NCBI GenBank assembly: GCA_030770535.1
Contig: JASVEC010000011.1
Span: 1,329,407 to 1,393,406 of the forward strand
Direction: 5' to 3'
Source: Batkoa obscura
Lineage: Eukaryota > Entomophthoromycota > Entomophthoromycetes > Entomophthorales > Batkoaceae
DNA: 64,000 nucleotides
Shown here: positions 10,900 through 21,951 of the stretch, one piece after another
How the letters are laid out: every line of letters starts with the position of its first letter
How positions within the stretch are numbered: the first letter of the stretch is position 1
Translations under genes and position numbers: made by a program
The notes under the pieces: generated by a model
What the model saw: the letters and a program-made list of their open reading frames with translations, nothing else
Databases searched by the model: none
What the model was told of the DNA's origin: nothing

Positions 10900-12290
10900 T
10901 AATGGAATTAACGCAACGTTGGGATGAGCTGAGAATCGAGGATGCATAATAATTTAAAAAAAATATTATTTAGGCGGAATCAGATATTCACTATCATCGG
11001 ATTGCTTTATGACGTTCAACAACGAAATATTTACATTAGATTTAAAAAGAGAATTTAAATTATTTACGAATATAGCACTATAGGAAAGGAGCAATAGAAT
11101 TAACACTCTATTGGGATTATCAAATGAGAACATATTTAGTATTGAAAATGAAAAGGAACATAAAACAATATTAGATTTTTGTTATAACATGGATAATCTA
11201 GGCCCTGTTTTAAATCATTTTAGCACTAGAGATAACAAATGGCGTGATGAATATATTATAACTGGGATACATAGAGGATTTAATGTATCAACTACAGACA
11301 CTGGGTTTTCTACATAAGAATATTATACATCACAACATGAAAAAGATTTAAACCGATTCTATATTTCTGGACGCTTTCATTACCCTGAGTCAAGCATAGC
11401 TATAACATTTTTCTTCAGCTAATTTAATATCAAAACAAAGTAGTCAAAAGTAATATATATCCCAAGAAGAAATGTTTATTTTAAATGGTAATTTGTATTA
11501 CTTCGAAATACCAATAAGTAGACAATCAAGTACAGTGGATGATTGCAAAACTTTATATAAATTAGATTTAAAAGTATATGCTATAAAGGCATATACACTG
11601 TATTTGGAATATTATTTTTACTGTAAATTTGTAAAACTAGACTAATTAATTTATTTTACCAGACTAGAAGAAATAAAGGAGAAAGCAATCGAGATTTTGC
11701 ATTAAAATTTGACATATTTTTGTTTGAAAAAGCTAAAAAAACAAGTCGTATTTAATCATCGGGGATGCTTTGCTAGATATAAAGGCTATACAGTAAAGAA
11801 ATTGGGTGATCAGTTCAGTAGTATTGCTGCTAGGGTGCTTCAGAAAACACATATAAAACCTTAATACCGGGTACAAATAGTCCGAAAACCTTTTATGACT
11901 TGCCTCTATTTAAAGGAAAAAATGATAACAAAGTAATAACGAAGATGACAATAATCAATGGTAATGAATAAGATGAGAATAGTAAACTATTAACGGGAGA
12001 GGGAATATGAAGAATAATGAGAGGAGGTAGACGACTTATTTTAATAATAACAGATATAACATTTGTAGTCTACAAACGTAAATTAGAAAAAGAGAGGCCT
12101 CTAACCATTATTACTGAACCTGTCTTTATTTAATCAATTAGTCTGTTATATACTAAGAATAGTTACTAGTAAAATACCGATATATTTGCTTATCATACAT
12201 AACCTAAAGTAAATTCTACTTCAGCAGCACCCAGAAAAGCTCATGTCAAAGGTGTAAGGTTTATGAGCATGATTAGAGAAAAATAACATT
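10900..12290 (+). pseudogene. Decayed kelch-type single-pass membrane protein gene (copy 1)
   Basis: Heavily broken gene recognised by comparison with the remnants at 35950-37474, 51421-52880 and 54150-55313. Surviving pieces in order: NNEIFTLDLKREFKL (about 11010-11060); DFCYNMDNLGPVLNHFSTRD with DNKWRDEY (11180-11260); NGNLYYFEIPISRQSS and TLYKLDLK (about 11485-11575), matching the LYY...LYKLDLK kelch-like blade of the other copies; a hydrophobic segment followed by VVYKRKLEKERPLTIITEP (about 12070-12120), the membrane exit and tail; and the tail end KGVRFMSMIREK (about 12250-12284), matching the RSMGMIKEK tail of the 51.4 kb copy. The inferred protein had a beta-propeller-like ectodomain, one transmembrane helix and a basic tail. 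Stops and frame changes are numerous. It lies directly upstream of the Zn2Cys6 gene at 13896, same strand, an arrangement repeated elsewhere in the window. Confidence 0.6.
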
Positions 12291-13895
12291 GATGTTAAAA
12301 TTACTAGTTTTAAATAAAATTAATATATAAAAAAAGCTTTGAAATTTAAGATTTTAATGTAAGATACTTAGATGGTCACCATCGATATAAAAATTTTAAG
12401 TTTTCTTTTCAAAATAAAGTTTTTTCATAATAGTATATACAGATGCCTTTGTTTAAGAATTTAATGAAAAATTTTAACTTTTAAGCTGCATAAAAATGAA
12501 CAAAATACTGGCACTATAAATGTATCCACAAGAGCTCAAACAAAAATAGCAAAAATAACAAAAATACTCTTATTAAAAGATGAGTATGATAGGTAATAAA
12601 TTAAATTGCTTTATATATATGTGTACTCCAATAATATATTGATTGAATGAATTGAATGTAAATAACTTTATTTTGGATATAAAAATCAAACAAAAATGGC
12701 AAATCATAAAAAGTATGGAAATATTTGTCCAAATTTAAATTAAGTTTGGCAATAAATTAAAGAATAAAATATTAATATACATTAAACAAGAAAATCAAAT
12801 GAACCTTCCAAGGAAAAGTATAAATACAGTTCATAGAAAAAAACAAAGCCTTTTTTAAATTATAAAATGACAGCTGAAATTTGGTATTTCACCAAACGTA
12901 CTCCTAGATTAAGCACCTCGATTATTGAATTTAAGATGACAACTTTACAATAGTGTAGTTATTCCTATTGAAATACAAGCTGAGCTCTATTATTTATGAT
13001 GTAAGTTAATTTAAATTAAATAAGAAGATAGCAGAGATAAAGGGCATAAAGGAGTCGAAAGATCAGTTTGGAATGAAGATTTGATTAATCGCGAGTGCCA
13101 CCTTAAATGAAAGCAGCTTAAAGGAAATTGGAAGTATTAATGTTTTTAGTTCAGGCTACACCGGAGCAAAGCATACGACAATTATAGACCTAGTAATCAC
13201 CAATATTAAGATTTATGGGAGTTTATGAAAATATTCCTATTATTATCAAGCATTTGGTAAAGCATTTTCATTATCAACTTTTATTATCAGTATCGGGTTA
13301 AGAGCCAAAAATCACTTAATAGTAGTTACATTTTAGCTTAATACAAATTTATAGAGGAAACTGAAGCACATTCCTTGACATCGTTGTCCTAGGGTTTTTA
13401 ATATGTTATATTTATTTTTAAATGTATGTAAACTCTAAATAGCCCCTCTAACATAATTAGGATATCATGTAAAAATCAAGTATAAACTTAGCTAAATTAT
13501 TATACTTTTATTCATTTCACATGACAAAAAAGAGTTTAAAATCAATATATTCCGTTTAGCCGAATATATTTCAGACTAAAGCGAGCTGGAATTTAAACAG
13601 TCAATAAAGTATCTTAACGGCTTTAAAGATTCGATCAAAATAATATAGATATACTTATTATCATCATATTTGTAGAGTTGCCTTTGAGTAAGTTTATGTT
13701 TTAAAATATTCTAACCCCACTCTAAACTTTATTATCTATGAGAATGTCTTTTTTGCTAATAGATCAATTTTTGCCCATTTTTCAATATGCATTTACTAAA
13801 AGTAGAAAATAAAATATTATTGACATATAGCAAGCAACTTTAAAAATAATTTGTTTCTTTTTTGTAAATTAAGCACTCACCTAATTAGATGCAAC
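12291..13895. other. Gene-poor stretch with unidentified degraded coding-like DNA
   Basis: 1.6 kb between the kelch-type remnant and a Zn2Cys6 gene. The part at about 13000-13340 has locally coding-like composition but is interrupted and matches nothing I recognise. The last 200 bases are the presumed promoter of the Zn2Cys6 gene. Confidence 0.4.
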
Positions 13896-15623
13896 ATGGA
13901 AAAAAGACCCTATCGATGCGATCAATGTACAAAAAGACATGTAAAATGCGACAAGCTAACTCCTAAATGTACGATTTGTATTAGACGTAAAGAAGACTGT
14001 ACATTAAATCGAGTAATAATTTATAATAGGAAAAAAGATTTTACAACGGAAAAGTTTTCAAGATCAAAAGGGAATGATAAAATCGAAAGTGTAGTAAGTT
14101 CTATCGGATACAATAGTGACTTGATTCAAACTACACCTCAGAAGTTTATTAGTAATAGAGTAGTAAAAATTTTAAAGCATCCAAAAGATCACACGTCTTT
14201 ATACCCAGTTTTAGCAATATTTCATAAGTTTACTAAGAAAAGTTCTTTGGAAAATTTAATGACTTTGACCCAGAATCCTTCTCCGTTTACGCGTAGCGTA
14301 GGCATTTCAATATTTGTTAACCTTGCAGAAAAATTACAGGCCCACGTTCAAAGGCCGAAGCTTAAAAAGATACCTTTGGAAGTGCCGAGAGAAGCTAAAG
14401 TAGACATAGCTCCAATCCTAAAGGAAGCGATAGCAAATTATTTTAAGTACAACAATACCTTTTTTCCGTTATTTATTGAAGAAGAGTTTAATTTTTCACA
14501 ATGTCCTTTTTATTTAAAATTAGCCATCTTATCATGTGGACTTGTATGGATGGAACAAACAAAAGCTGTACAAAGTTTATTGAAGTATTTCGAGGCCAAG
14601 TTATTTGAGTATTTACATATAGTTTATCGAATCAATCCGACTTTAGAGAATATACAAGTACTATTGATTACAGTTACAAGCCTAACATCATTTTCATGGG
14701 TATGTAGTCTTTATGTTTCATTTATTGATCATTGCTACAGAATTTCATCTATACTGTCATTACATTCAAATCCAAAATTTTTGAAGCAAAAATGTAAAAT
14801 TGAGCGCAGTTTTGCATACTGTTTATTAAGTGTTTTTTATTGTGGAGCATTAATGGTTTTTGGATCTTTTGTTACACTGCCTAATATTGCTGCAGAACTC
14901 CTAAATTTGGAAAAAGAATATAAGCTGAAGGTATTCAATGGATACGCTAAACACCCATTTGATGATTTAGAAATTAAAAGATATTACTCCTTAAAATTAA
15001 TCCAATTTTATAATGAACTATGTTTTATTTTATTCCCACTTCGCTTATTAAAAGAGAAATGCATGAAGCAGGCAATAACTGAAGTTGAGCTTGCATCAAG
15101 CTCATTTAGGATAATAAGTTCAATAACAAAAGTAAGAGTCAGATATATAGATTTTTTTAGCAACATCTTCTTGTTTACAAAGAAATCGAGTTTATTTGGA
15201 ATGGCTGAAGACCTTCAAAATTGTGTTAATTTTTTCTACCACTATATACGCTTTTTTGTTTATTCATTTCAATTCTACTTGCCAAAATATAGGAATCATA
15301 TTGAAGAAAAAGATAAAAATACAGTGATAATGGAACCTTGGAATGGAAAAGATTACACTGAGCTTGCTCTTTCAGAATGTTATTCAATAATTGATTTTGC
15401 AGATTTACTTTCACATAAATACGTACTTACTTTAGACTGTTCTCAAATCTCTATTTGCTTGGTTTTTATGCTAAGGTATGGAGGAAGCAATGAGAAATGT
15501 AAAATAAAACTCCAGAAAGGATTAAAATTACTCCAACATTTATCTTCATTTCCTTGTAGTGCAACTATAAGCAAACTTAATTTAAATTTATATGGAACTA
15601 TATCTAATGATTTAAAAAAATAA
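13896..15623 (+). CDS. Zn2Cys6 (Gal4-type) transcription factor, paralogue A
   Basis: 575-residue fungal binuclear zinc-cluster regulator, one of five paralogues in this window. The DNA-binding cluster is at the extreme N-terminus with spacing C-x2-C-x6-C-x6-C-x2-C-x6-C (CDQCTKRHVKCDK, then CTICIRRKEDC), followed by a short basic linker (RKKD). I start at ATG 13896 (MEKRPYRCDQC), which matches the paralogues; the frame is open 45 bp further upstream but has no ATG there. The rest contains the family block around residues 110-175 (ENLMTLTQNPSPF) and a long hydrophobic, Cys/Phe-rich helical region as in fungal regulator middle domains, though I cannot assign the standard fungal_trans Pfam domain by eye. 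This is the most divergent of the five. It is intronless and intact. Target genes unknown; nuclear action is inferred from the family. Confidence 0.88.
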   Translation: MEKRPYRCDQCTKRHVKCDKLTPKCTICIRRKEDCTLNRVIIYNRKKDFTTEKFSRSKGNDKIESVVSSIGYNSDLIQTTPQKFISNRVVKILKHPKDHTSLYPVLAIFHKFTKKSSLENLMTLTQNPSPFTRSVGISIFVNLAEKLQAHVQRPKLKKIPLEVPREAKVDIAPILKEAIANYFKYNNTFFPLFIEEEFNFSQCPFYLKLAILSCGLVWMEQTKAVQSLLKYFEAKLFEYLHIVYRINPTLENIQVLLITVTSLTSFSWVCSLYVSFIDHCYRISSILSLHSNPKFLKQKCKIERSFAYCLLSVFYCGALMVFGSFVTLPNIAAELLNLEKEYKLKVFNGYAKHPFDDLEIKRYYSLKLIQFYNELCFILFPLRLLKEKCMKQAITEVELASSSFRIISSITKVRVRYIDFFSNIFLFTKKSSLFGMAEDLQNCVNFFYHYIRFFVYSFQFYLPKYRNHIEEKDKNTVIMEPWNGKDYTELALSECYSIIDFADLLSHKYVLTLDCSQISICLVFMLRYGGSNEKCKIKLQKGLKLLQHLSSFPCSATISKLNLNLYGTISNDLKK

Positions 15624-16133
15624 CTTTCCATAATAAATAGATGTTAAATATTGTTACTTTATAATTAACTTCCTGAAATGTGATCTATTTTTTGAGAGTT
15701 AAATTTAAATATTCAATTAAATAACACTTAATATGAATTGTGTTAATCAATACAAAAACTCATGTAGATGTGTGATGATCACTTTTTATAGGTATAGCTT
15801 TTATTATAACATTGTATTTAAACGAAATTTTAATGCTTTTTGTATAATACTCTAAATAGATATAAATTGTTCTATTAAATAGTAAATTTTACTTACAAAA
15901 ATGAAAAACATTTATGAAATACTTGTACATATGTTACATGTAGATTTTATAAAATCTGATAATCGCTTTAATAAATATATTTACTTAATTGGCTAAATTT
16001 TATAGCGACTAACTATAATTTGACTTTTTTTGTAATCAAAGTTTTATCTTATAATTGGATAGTAAATAGGATTTATTTAGGTTATATATATGCCATGTAA
16101 TGTATTATTTTGATCTTGGGTCTTTTTAGGTTT
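15624..16133. other. Spacer between tandem Zn2Cys6 paralogues A and B
   Basis: 510 bp AT-rich DNA: 3' flank of paralogue A and promoter region of paralogue B. No defined site is recognisable. Confidence 0.5.
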
Positions 16134-17903
16134 ATGGAACAAGAAAGTAGTTTAGATTTGAGTAAGAGAGGGCATAGATGTGATCAATGTGTTAAAAGAC
16201 ATCTCAAGTGTGATAGGTTGCTACCGAAATGCACAATGTGTATAAAGAAAGATATAGAATGTACTTTAAACAGGGAAGTTATATACAATAAAAAAGCAAA
16301 TATGGAATATACATCAAGAAGAAAAATTGTTAAACCAACATCTAAGGCCATTTCAACAGTTGATTGTATTCATACGAAAGGAAAACGTAATTTAAAACAA
16401 CCTCAACCTAAGGAAACTAAATATCAACTACTGAAGTTGCCAAAAGATTACAATTTTTCACACAGTATCCTTGGAATTTTTAACAAATTTGAAAGAAAAT
16501 CGTTATTGGAGAATCTGTTAGTTTTTATTCAAAATCCGTCGCCATATTTTCCTAGCAAAGGTTTAAATCTTTTTATTGTACTAACGGATAAGTTAGGCTT
16601 ATTAGCATCCAAAACTAGAAGATTGGCTTTTATACCTGAAGCATTAAGCAAAAATACTTTTAATATTGGACCAATTTTAAAACAAGCTGTAATCAATTAT
16701 TTTAAATTTGTTAATGTGGAATGTCCCTTATTCGACGAGACAAGATTTAATTTTTCTTCATGTTCTTTCAATTTAAAATCGGCAATACTTGTAGGTGGTC
16801 TTTTTTATATGGATCAAACGGAAATTGTAAAGAATTTGGTTAAATATTTTGAAGAAAAGCTTTATAATTTTGCTTGGAGTGTTCCTAGAATTAAATTTAA
16901 TTTGGAAAATATACAAACAATACTAATATTAGTGACCACCTTTACTAAGTTTCAATGGATTGCCAATATTAGAGAATTCCTTTTGTTTCATTGCTATAGA
17001 ATGTCATTTGCGATAGGATTAAGCCAATCGTCAAAAAGGTTTTTTAAAAAGACCAATGCTGAACGAGTTTACACTTACTGTGTATTAAGTGCATATTATA
17101 GCGGAGTCATATTAAATCTCGGATCTTACATTGCTGAATCTGCATTTCCACTACAGATGAATAGGTTAGATAACCATTTTAAGAGTAAATTTTCTCATTA
17201 CGCTTTTGATTTTGACAAAGATGACAAGAATATATAACAATATTGTTTCTTCAAATTGCATGAGTTTTATTATGTTATAAGCACGCTTTTTTTCGACTTA
17301 CATTTAATTAAAGGAGCAAGTATAAAGGGAATTGAAGACCATGCGAAATTTAATAATATTCTAAAAAAGCTTTTATTTAAAATATTCGCGGTTAAAGAAA
17401 GGTATACCAGGGCTATGAATAATATTTTAGTAAAAATGAAAAATGAAAAATTTAAGTCAACTATTAAGGATTATCAAAATTGCATTAGCTATTTCTACCA
17501 TCATGTTAACTTTTACATATACACAATCCAATTCAATGCATCTAAAGAAAAAAGGGTTTATGAATATGAGGAATATATGTTTGATAATAATATTAATATA
17601 AATGTACTAAATTATATTAAGATTGCAATTAAAGAATGTTGTTTTATAATTGATAGTATCGCTAAAACCCCACATAAATATACTCTTGGCCTTGATTATG
17701 CAACTTTATCTACTTGTCTAGTTTTATTAATACGATATGGAGGAAAGGAAGTTGAAACTATAGCGTATATTCAAAAAGGGAAGGACTTATTAGAATTTTT
17801 GCAAAAATCACCACTTTCTGTAAGAATATGTAAGTTTAACTTAGCACTAGTTGGTATTATTACAGAATCGTTAAAAAATACTCCAAACGCATTAAAAGCA
17901 TAA
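16134..17903 (+). pseudogene. Zn2Cys6 transcription factor, paralogue B, split by one in-frame stop
   Basis: Full-length paralogue of the Zn2Cys6 family (MEQESSLDLSKRGHRCDQC start; cluster C-x2-C-x6-C-x6-C-x2-C-x6-C complete, then TLNREVIYNKK). The reading frame is intact from ATG 16134 to TAA 17901 except for a single TAA at 17235. There the paralogue D reads DIQRYCF and this copy reads NI-stop-QYCF in the same phase, so one C-to-T change of a Gln codon explains it. Without the stop the protein would be 588 codons, the family's normal length. Either the gene is newly dead, makes a 367-residue truncated protein retaining the DNA-binding domain and family block, or the stop is a sequencing error or strain variant. 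The rest shows no other lesion, so inactivation must be very recent. It lies in tandem behind paralogue A but is closer in sequence to C, D and E. Confidence 0.85.
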
Positions 17904-18786
17904 TATTTTGTGAATTTAATAAATTTGACTTTATTTTTTTATTTTTTTTTATTTTTGATATTCAACTTTACAGTATTTTCTACCTTGACTAGAAATAACT
18001 AAAATTGAATCTTATATTAATACTGTACTGATTTACTTAGTTTTATTTCAGTAAAGATAAGATTATTTAAAAAGTATTATTACTTGAATATTTTTAATTT
18101 ACTTTATAAAAGTTAGTTTTGAATGTTTGATCTATATTTACTGAATGATCATAATTTTTATTCATAAATTAATCTTTTATAGTTAAAGTTGATTTAATAT
18201 GAGTCATTTATTATCTACAAATTAATGACTATACATGTATATATTATGGTTTTCAATGATACGATCAGTTAATTATATTACATGTGTTAGCTTTAATAAT
18301 AGATATCTAATTTCTAATAATTTTTTAATTATATATTTCCAATAATCTTTTTAAAGTGACTTAATGATCTTTTCAACTTCTGATGATTCTAATATTGCTA
18401 CTCTTTAATATTTTTAACAAAACTAAGTTATAAAATTATGTATTAGTAAAAATGAATACAATCTCCACTATCTTTATAATTGTGTTTGATAAGATATAGC
18501 AATTAGCTTATTCTCATAAAATTCCCTTACTCTGTATATTTTGCAAAGGAATAATTTTAAATAAAAAAATAGAAATAGATGTAATTATTAATGTTATTTA
18601 TTAAAATTTATAATTGAAATTCAATTTTAATTATAAATATTAAAAAATTAGCTTAATTGTTTATATTAACTATCACTATTGATCTTATTTTTAGTTTGAT
18701 TCCTTTATTTACAATAAAATATAACACTAAATACAACACTGAATAAAACTTGTATAACAACAGACGTAATGCTTCCAATAAAATAT

Positions 18787-18885
18787 GAGAATGTTTTTTT
18801 TGGTTTCATTACTTTTTCCATTCCTTAAGCGCTATTTGAGCGGAAAGATTGTTAGTAAAATTCTTAAACATAAAAATGTATCCAC
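18787..18885 (-). mobile_element. MITE copy 3
   Basis: 99 bp in inverted orientation, core CTTAAGCGCTATTTGAGCGG intact, both ends slightly eroded (GAGAATG, TATCCAC). Flanked by ATAT (18783-18786, 18886-18889). Confidence 0.88.
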
Positions 18886-19617
18886 ATATAAATATCGTCT
18901 GTTACGCATGAGGGCAAAGATATTGATAATATCATAAATAAACTAAATCCTAAGCTAAATAATGAGTAAAAAACAAGTGTTGAAGTAAATATATCCCTTT
19001 TTTCTCTTTGATGATAACTTATTATAATTGATATTATAATTGAAATAAACAAAATCAGAAGTGAAATATAAGGAACACGAAAGAGAGAACAGTAATTCAA
19101 TAATTGTATCACAAATCAATTTATTTAAAACAAATTGAGAGCAAAAATGATGTGTTAAAAATACGCTAAATAAGAATAGAAATGATTAAGCCTAAGGCTT
19201 TTGTTGTTATACCAATATAACTATAGTAGTATATATGTCCTTATTACAAGTATAATGATTCTTTTTCAATTATAGCAATTAATGCATACAAAAAGGTAAA
19301 ATTTTCAAAGAAATTATTGATATATTTTTGTTTTCTATTTAAACACTAATAGCAATAGATCAGTTACTAAAAATATGATACTTAAAACAACCAATGTAGT
19401 AAGATGCTATGATATCCTTTTTACAACTATCGAAAATGTCAATAATACTTTTATTTATTACTATTAAGTTTATCTAGGCTTGAAAATGAGTATAAATAAG
19501 ATGAGCTATCCATTAAGTTATCATTAATAAATTACTTATATTTCATTTTTTTATATTAATTTTTTTATTTTATAAAATAATTATTACTAATGATTTAAAA
19601 GTAGTAAATTAACATAT

Positions 19618-19711
19618 GGGGATATATTTTTTAAAAATTTACTAAACAATCTTTCCACCCAAACAATGCTTAAAAAATGGAAAAAGTGATGAAACCAAAA
19701 AAAACACTCCC
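19618..19711 (+). mobile_element. MITE copy 4
   Basis: 94 bp, more diverged in the core (ACAATGCTTAAAAAATGG), ATAT flanks at 19614-19617 and 19712-19715. Confidence 0.85.
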
Positions 19712-19822
19712 ATATACTAAATCATGATTTAATATTTTAAGTAAATAATTAAAACAAACCATGTTTATTGTTTTATTATTTTTTAAATATAAAACATTAA
19801 ACATTAATACTGGTGTAGCTTG

Positions 19823-20478
19823 TTTATTATATAAAAGTTAAAATTTAATAATTAGAGTTAAAAGCAGTTTTTGCTTAATTAATTAGCTATAAGTTAGAAA
19901 ATCCTAGTTTATATAATTAAAATAACCTTAAATTAATAAAAACAGCACATAATAGGCTATGAGCTATATAAAACAAATAAAATAAAAGATATTACTATAA
20001 AATTTATACAAAATACTATAAAACTTAGTATTTTTAATAAAAATATAATATCAGAAAATAATTTAATCAAAAGGGGGTGTTTTTTTTAGCTTCATCATTT
20101 TTTCCATCTTTTAAGCGCTATTTGAGTAGAATAATTGTTAGTAAAATTCTTAAACAAAAAAATACAGCCTCAAAAAGCTTTGAGTTATTATGCTGAAAAA
20201 TCCTTTTTATACTTTAATTAGATGACTATATACACAAAACATAATAACAGTTATAATTTATTATTATAATTACTAAATATAGATGTTAAAATGAGAAGAT
20301 AATGTTTTTCGCAATTAAATAGTAAAAATCCTCATAGCAAATAAAAATAAAAAACTTTGAAGTGATTGTATTATATAAATCATAATCAAATTAATTACAA
20401 GACCACAAGTAGTTTTATAAAAAAGTTGAATGATTATTATATTATAATTAATTATAAAGCTGATAAAGCAATATTTTA
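19823..20478 (+). repeat. Subtelomeric element, oldest copy, interrupted by a MITE
   Basis: Aligns by eye with the telomere-adjacent element at 62775-63240 and with the copy at 20771-21231: GAGTTAAAAGC, GCTTAATTAA, TATAAAACAAATAAAATA, the AAAAAGCT(T)(C/T)GAGTTAT block and the end GCTGATAAAGCAATATTTTA. Most differences are C-to-T or G-to-A relative to the other two copies. MITE copy 5 is inserted at 20073-20171. Same orientation as the terminal copy. No protein-coding capacity seen. Confidence 0.82.
20073..20171 (-). mobile_element. MITE copy 5, inside a subtelomeric element
   Basis: 99 bp starting GGGGGTGTTTTTTTT and ending ATACAGCCTC. Flanked by AAAA (20069-20072 and 20172-20175). The two paralogous elements read continuously through this point (TTAAAAAGC), so this is an insertion with a 4-bp target duplication. 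Confidence 0.93.
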
Positions 20479-20770
20479 TAATTATGATGATTTAAATTTA
20501 TTAAATTTAGTTTTGTTTTCTGTTTTATTTAAAATTTAAAATCTAAAATTATTATGCGACTTTTACTATTTAATTTTTTAATAGTTTTATTAAATATGTT
20601 TTTTTAAATATCAATATGAAATTCATGTAATTTATATAACTTTTTTTTTAATAAGAGATTTTTTTGTCTTTGTTTTATTTTTTATTACTGTGTTTATTTT
20701 ATTTTTAAATAACTTTTTTCTAACTTGGATACTGGGCACGTATATTATATAAGTATGTTTTTTTATTATT

Positions 20771-21231
20771 ATTGTGAAAGTTAATACTCAATGGTCGGAG
20801 TTAAAAGCTACTCTTGCTTAATTAACTTGCCTTGAGTCGAAAGGTCTTAGTTTACATAACTAAGATAGATTCAAATAAATAAGAATAATACGTAATAAGT
20901 CACGAACTATGTAAAACAAATAAAATAGACAATACTACTGTAAAATCTATGCAAGATATTGTCAGAAAGGCTTAGTGGCTTTATTAATGGTACGATATCA
21001 GGGAGTAATTCAATTAAAAAGCCTCGAGTTATCATATTGAAGAATCTCTTTTATACTTCAATAAGTATGGATATTAAAAGGAGATAATATTGTTTGCAAT
21101 ATGAAGTTAGAAATTCTCGCAGCAAATCAAAATAAGGGACTCTGACTTGATTGTGTTTGAACTTAAGAACATAGCAACTTAAGTGATTGTTGTGTTATAA
21201 TCAATCCAAGAGCCAATAAACCAATATTTCA
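20771..21231 (+). repeat. Subtelomeric element, interstitial copy
   Basis: About 460 bp, very similar over its whole length to 62775-63240, which abuts the telomere. Shared landmarks: ATTGTGAAAGTT, AATAATACGTAATAAGT, GGCTTTATTAATGGTACG-like, AAAAAGC(C/T)TCGAGTTATC, CAGCAAATCAAAATAAGGGA and the CCAATATTT end. It is not followed by TTAGGG repeats. Tandem to the older copy at 19823-20478 with about 290 bp of AT-rich DNA between them. Function unknown; possibly comparable in position to yeast X/STR subtelomeric sequences, by location only. Confidence 0.88.
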
Positions 21232-21434
21232 CACCTTTAAAACACTAATTTTATACATTGCTTGATTAAGTTTATTATTATTAATAATAATTTTTAATAA
21301 TTTTTTTTGTTTTATTGTAAAATTCCATAAACTATGGGTTATTATAAATAATTGCTAAAATTAACATAAATAAATTACAATGTTCAAATAGTATGCTTTT
21401 CCTTATTATATTAAAATTTTTAAAAATTATATTT

Positions 21435-21533
21435 GGGGATGTATTTTTTTGTTTAAGAATTTTACTAACAATTATTCTACTCAAATAGCGCTTAAAAGAT
21501 GGAAAAAATGATGAAGCCAAAAAAAACACCCCC
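21435..21533 (+). mobile_element. MITE copy 6 (near-consensus)
   Basis: 99 bp, both inverted-repeat ends intact (GGGGATGTATTTTTTT, AAAAAACACCCCC), flanked by perfect ATTT repeats (21431-21434, 21534-21537). Confidence 0.92.
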
Positions 21534-21856
21534 ATTTTGAGGTTTAGTTATAAAAGCTTGCATTTTGTTTTTATTTTAATAAAAAGCAAAAGTCAAATAA
21601 CTATATATATATATATTATATATTTATTAAACATTTAATAAAAATAGTATAAAGTATATAAAGCATATAATTAAAAAAATTAATTATTTAAAATAAAACA
21701 ATCAAAATAAGTTTTCTAAGTTAAATTTTTTTATTTAATTTTAAGCTTTTTAAATTCAACTAATTGTACATTAAAGACTGATTTACAAATTTAAAAACTT
21801 AAAATTTTGGATTTATTTTTAAGTAAATTCTGAAACCAGTTCAGACATCCCCATAT

Positions 21857-21951
21857 AGAGGGAGGTGTTTTTTGGTTTCATCACTTTTTTCATTTTTAAA
21901 CGCTGCTTGAGTGGAAAAACTGTTAGTAAAATTCTTAAAAAATACATCCCT
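21857..21951 (-). mobile_element. MITE copy 7, next to the tip of another copy
   Basis: 95 bp, eroded core (AAACGCTGCTTGAG). Flanked by ATAT (21853-21856, 21952-21955). Immediately left of the left ATAT is ACATCCCC (21845-21852), which is the terminal sequence of a further element in the same orientation whose body is absent. Confidence 0.8.

Larger units (their letters stand above)
17904..19822. other. Gene-poor stretch with two MITE copies and a short membrane-segment ORF
   Basis: 1.9 kb of AT-rich DNA. It holds MITE copies 3 and 4. On the minus strand about 19111-18886 is open and encodes roughly three hydrophobic helices (SLLILFISIIISIIISY; LVFYSLFSLGFSLFMILSI) with no ATG start; its last residues come from MITE copy 3. 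It may be a remnant of a multipass membrane protein, but this is weak. Nothing else is supportable. Confidence 0.4.

Noticed and set aside
13000-13340. Coding-like patch upstream of Zn2Cys6 A
   Set aside because: Short, interrupted in every frame and matching no family or repeat I can recognise.
18886-19111. Minus-strand hydrophobic ORF as a real membrane protein gene
   Set aside because: It lacks an ATG, is under 80 residues and its end is formed by MITE sequence; at most a remnant, so it is mentioned only in the spacer entry.
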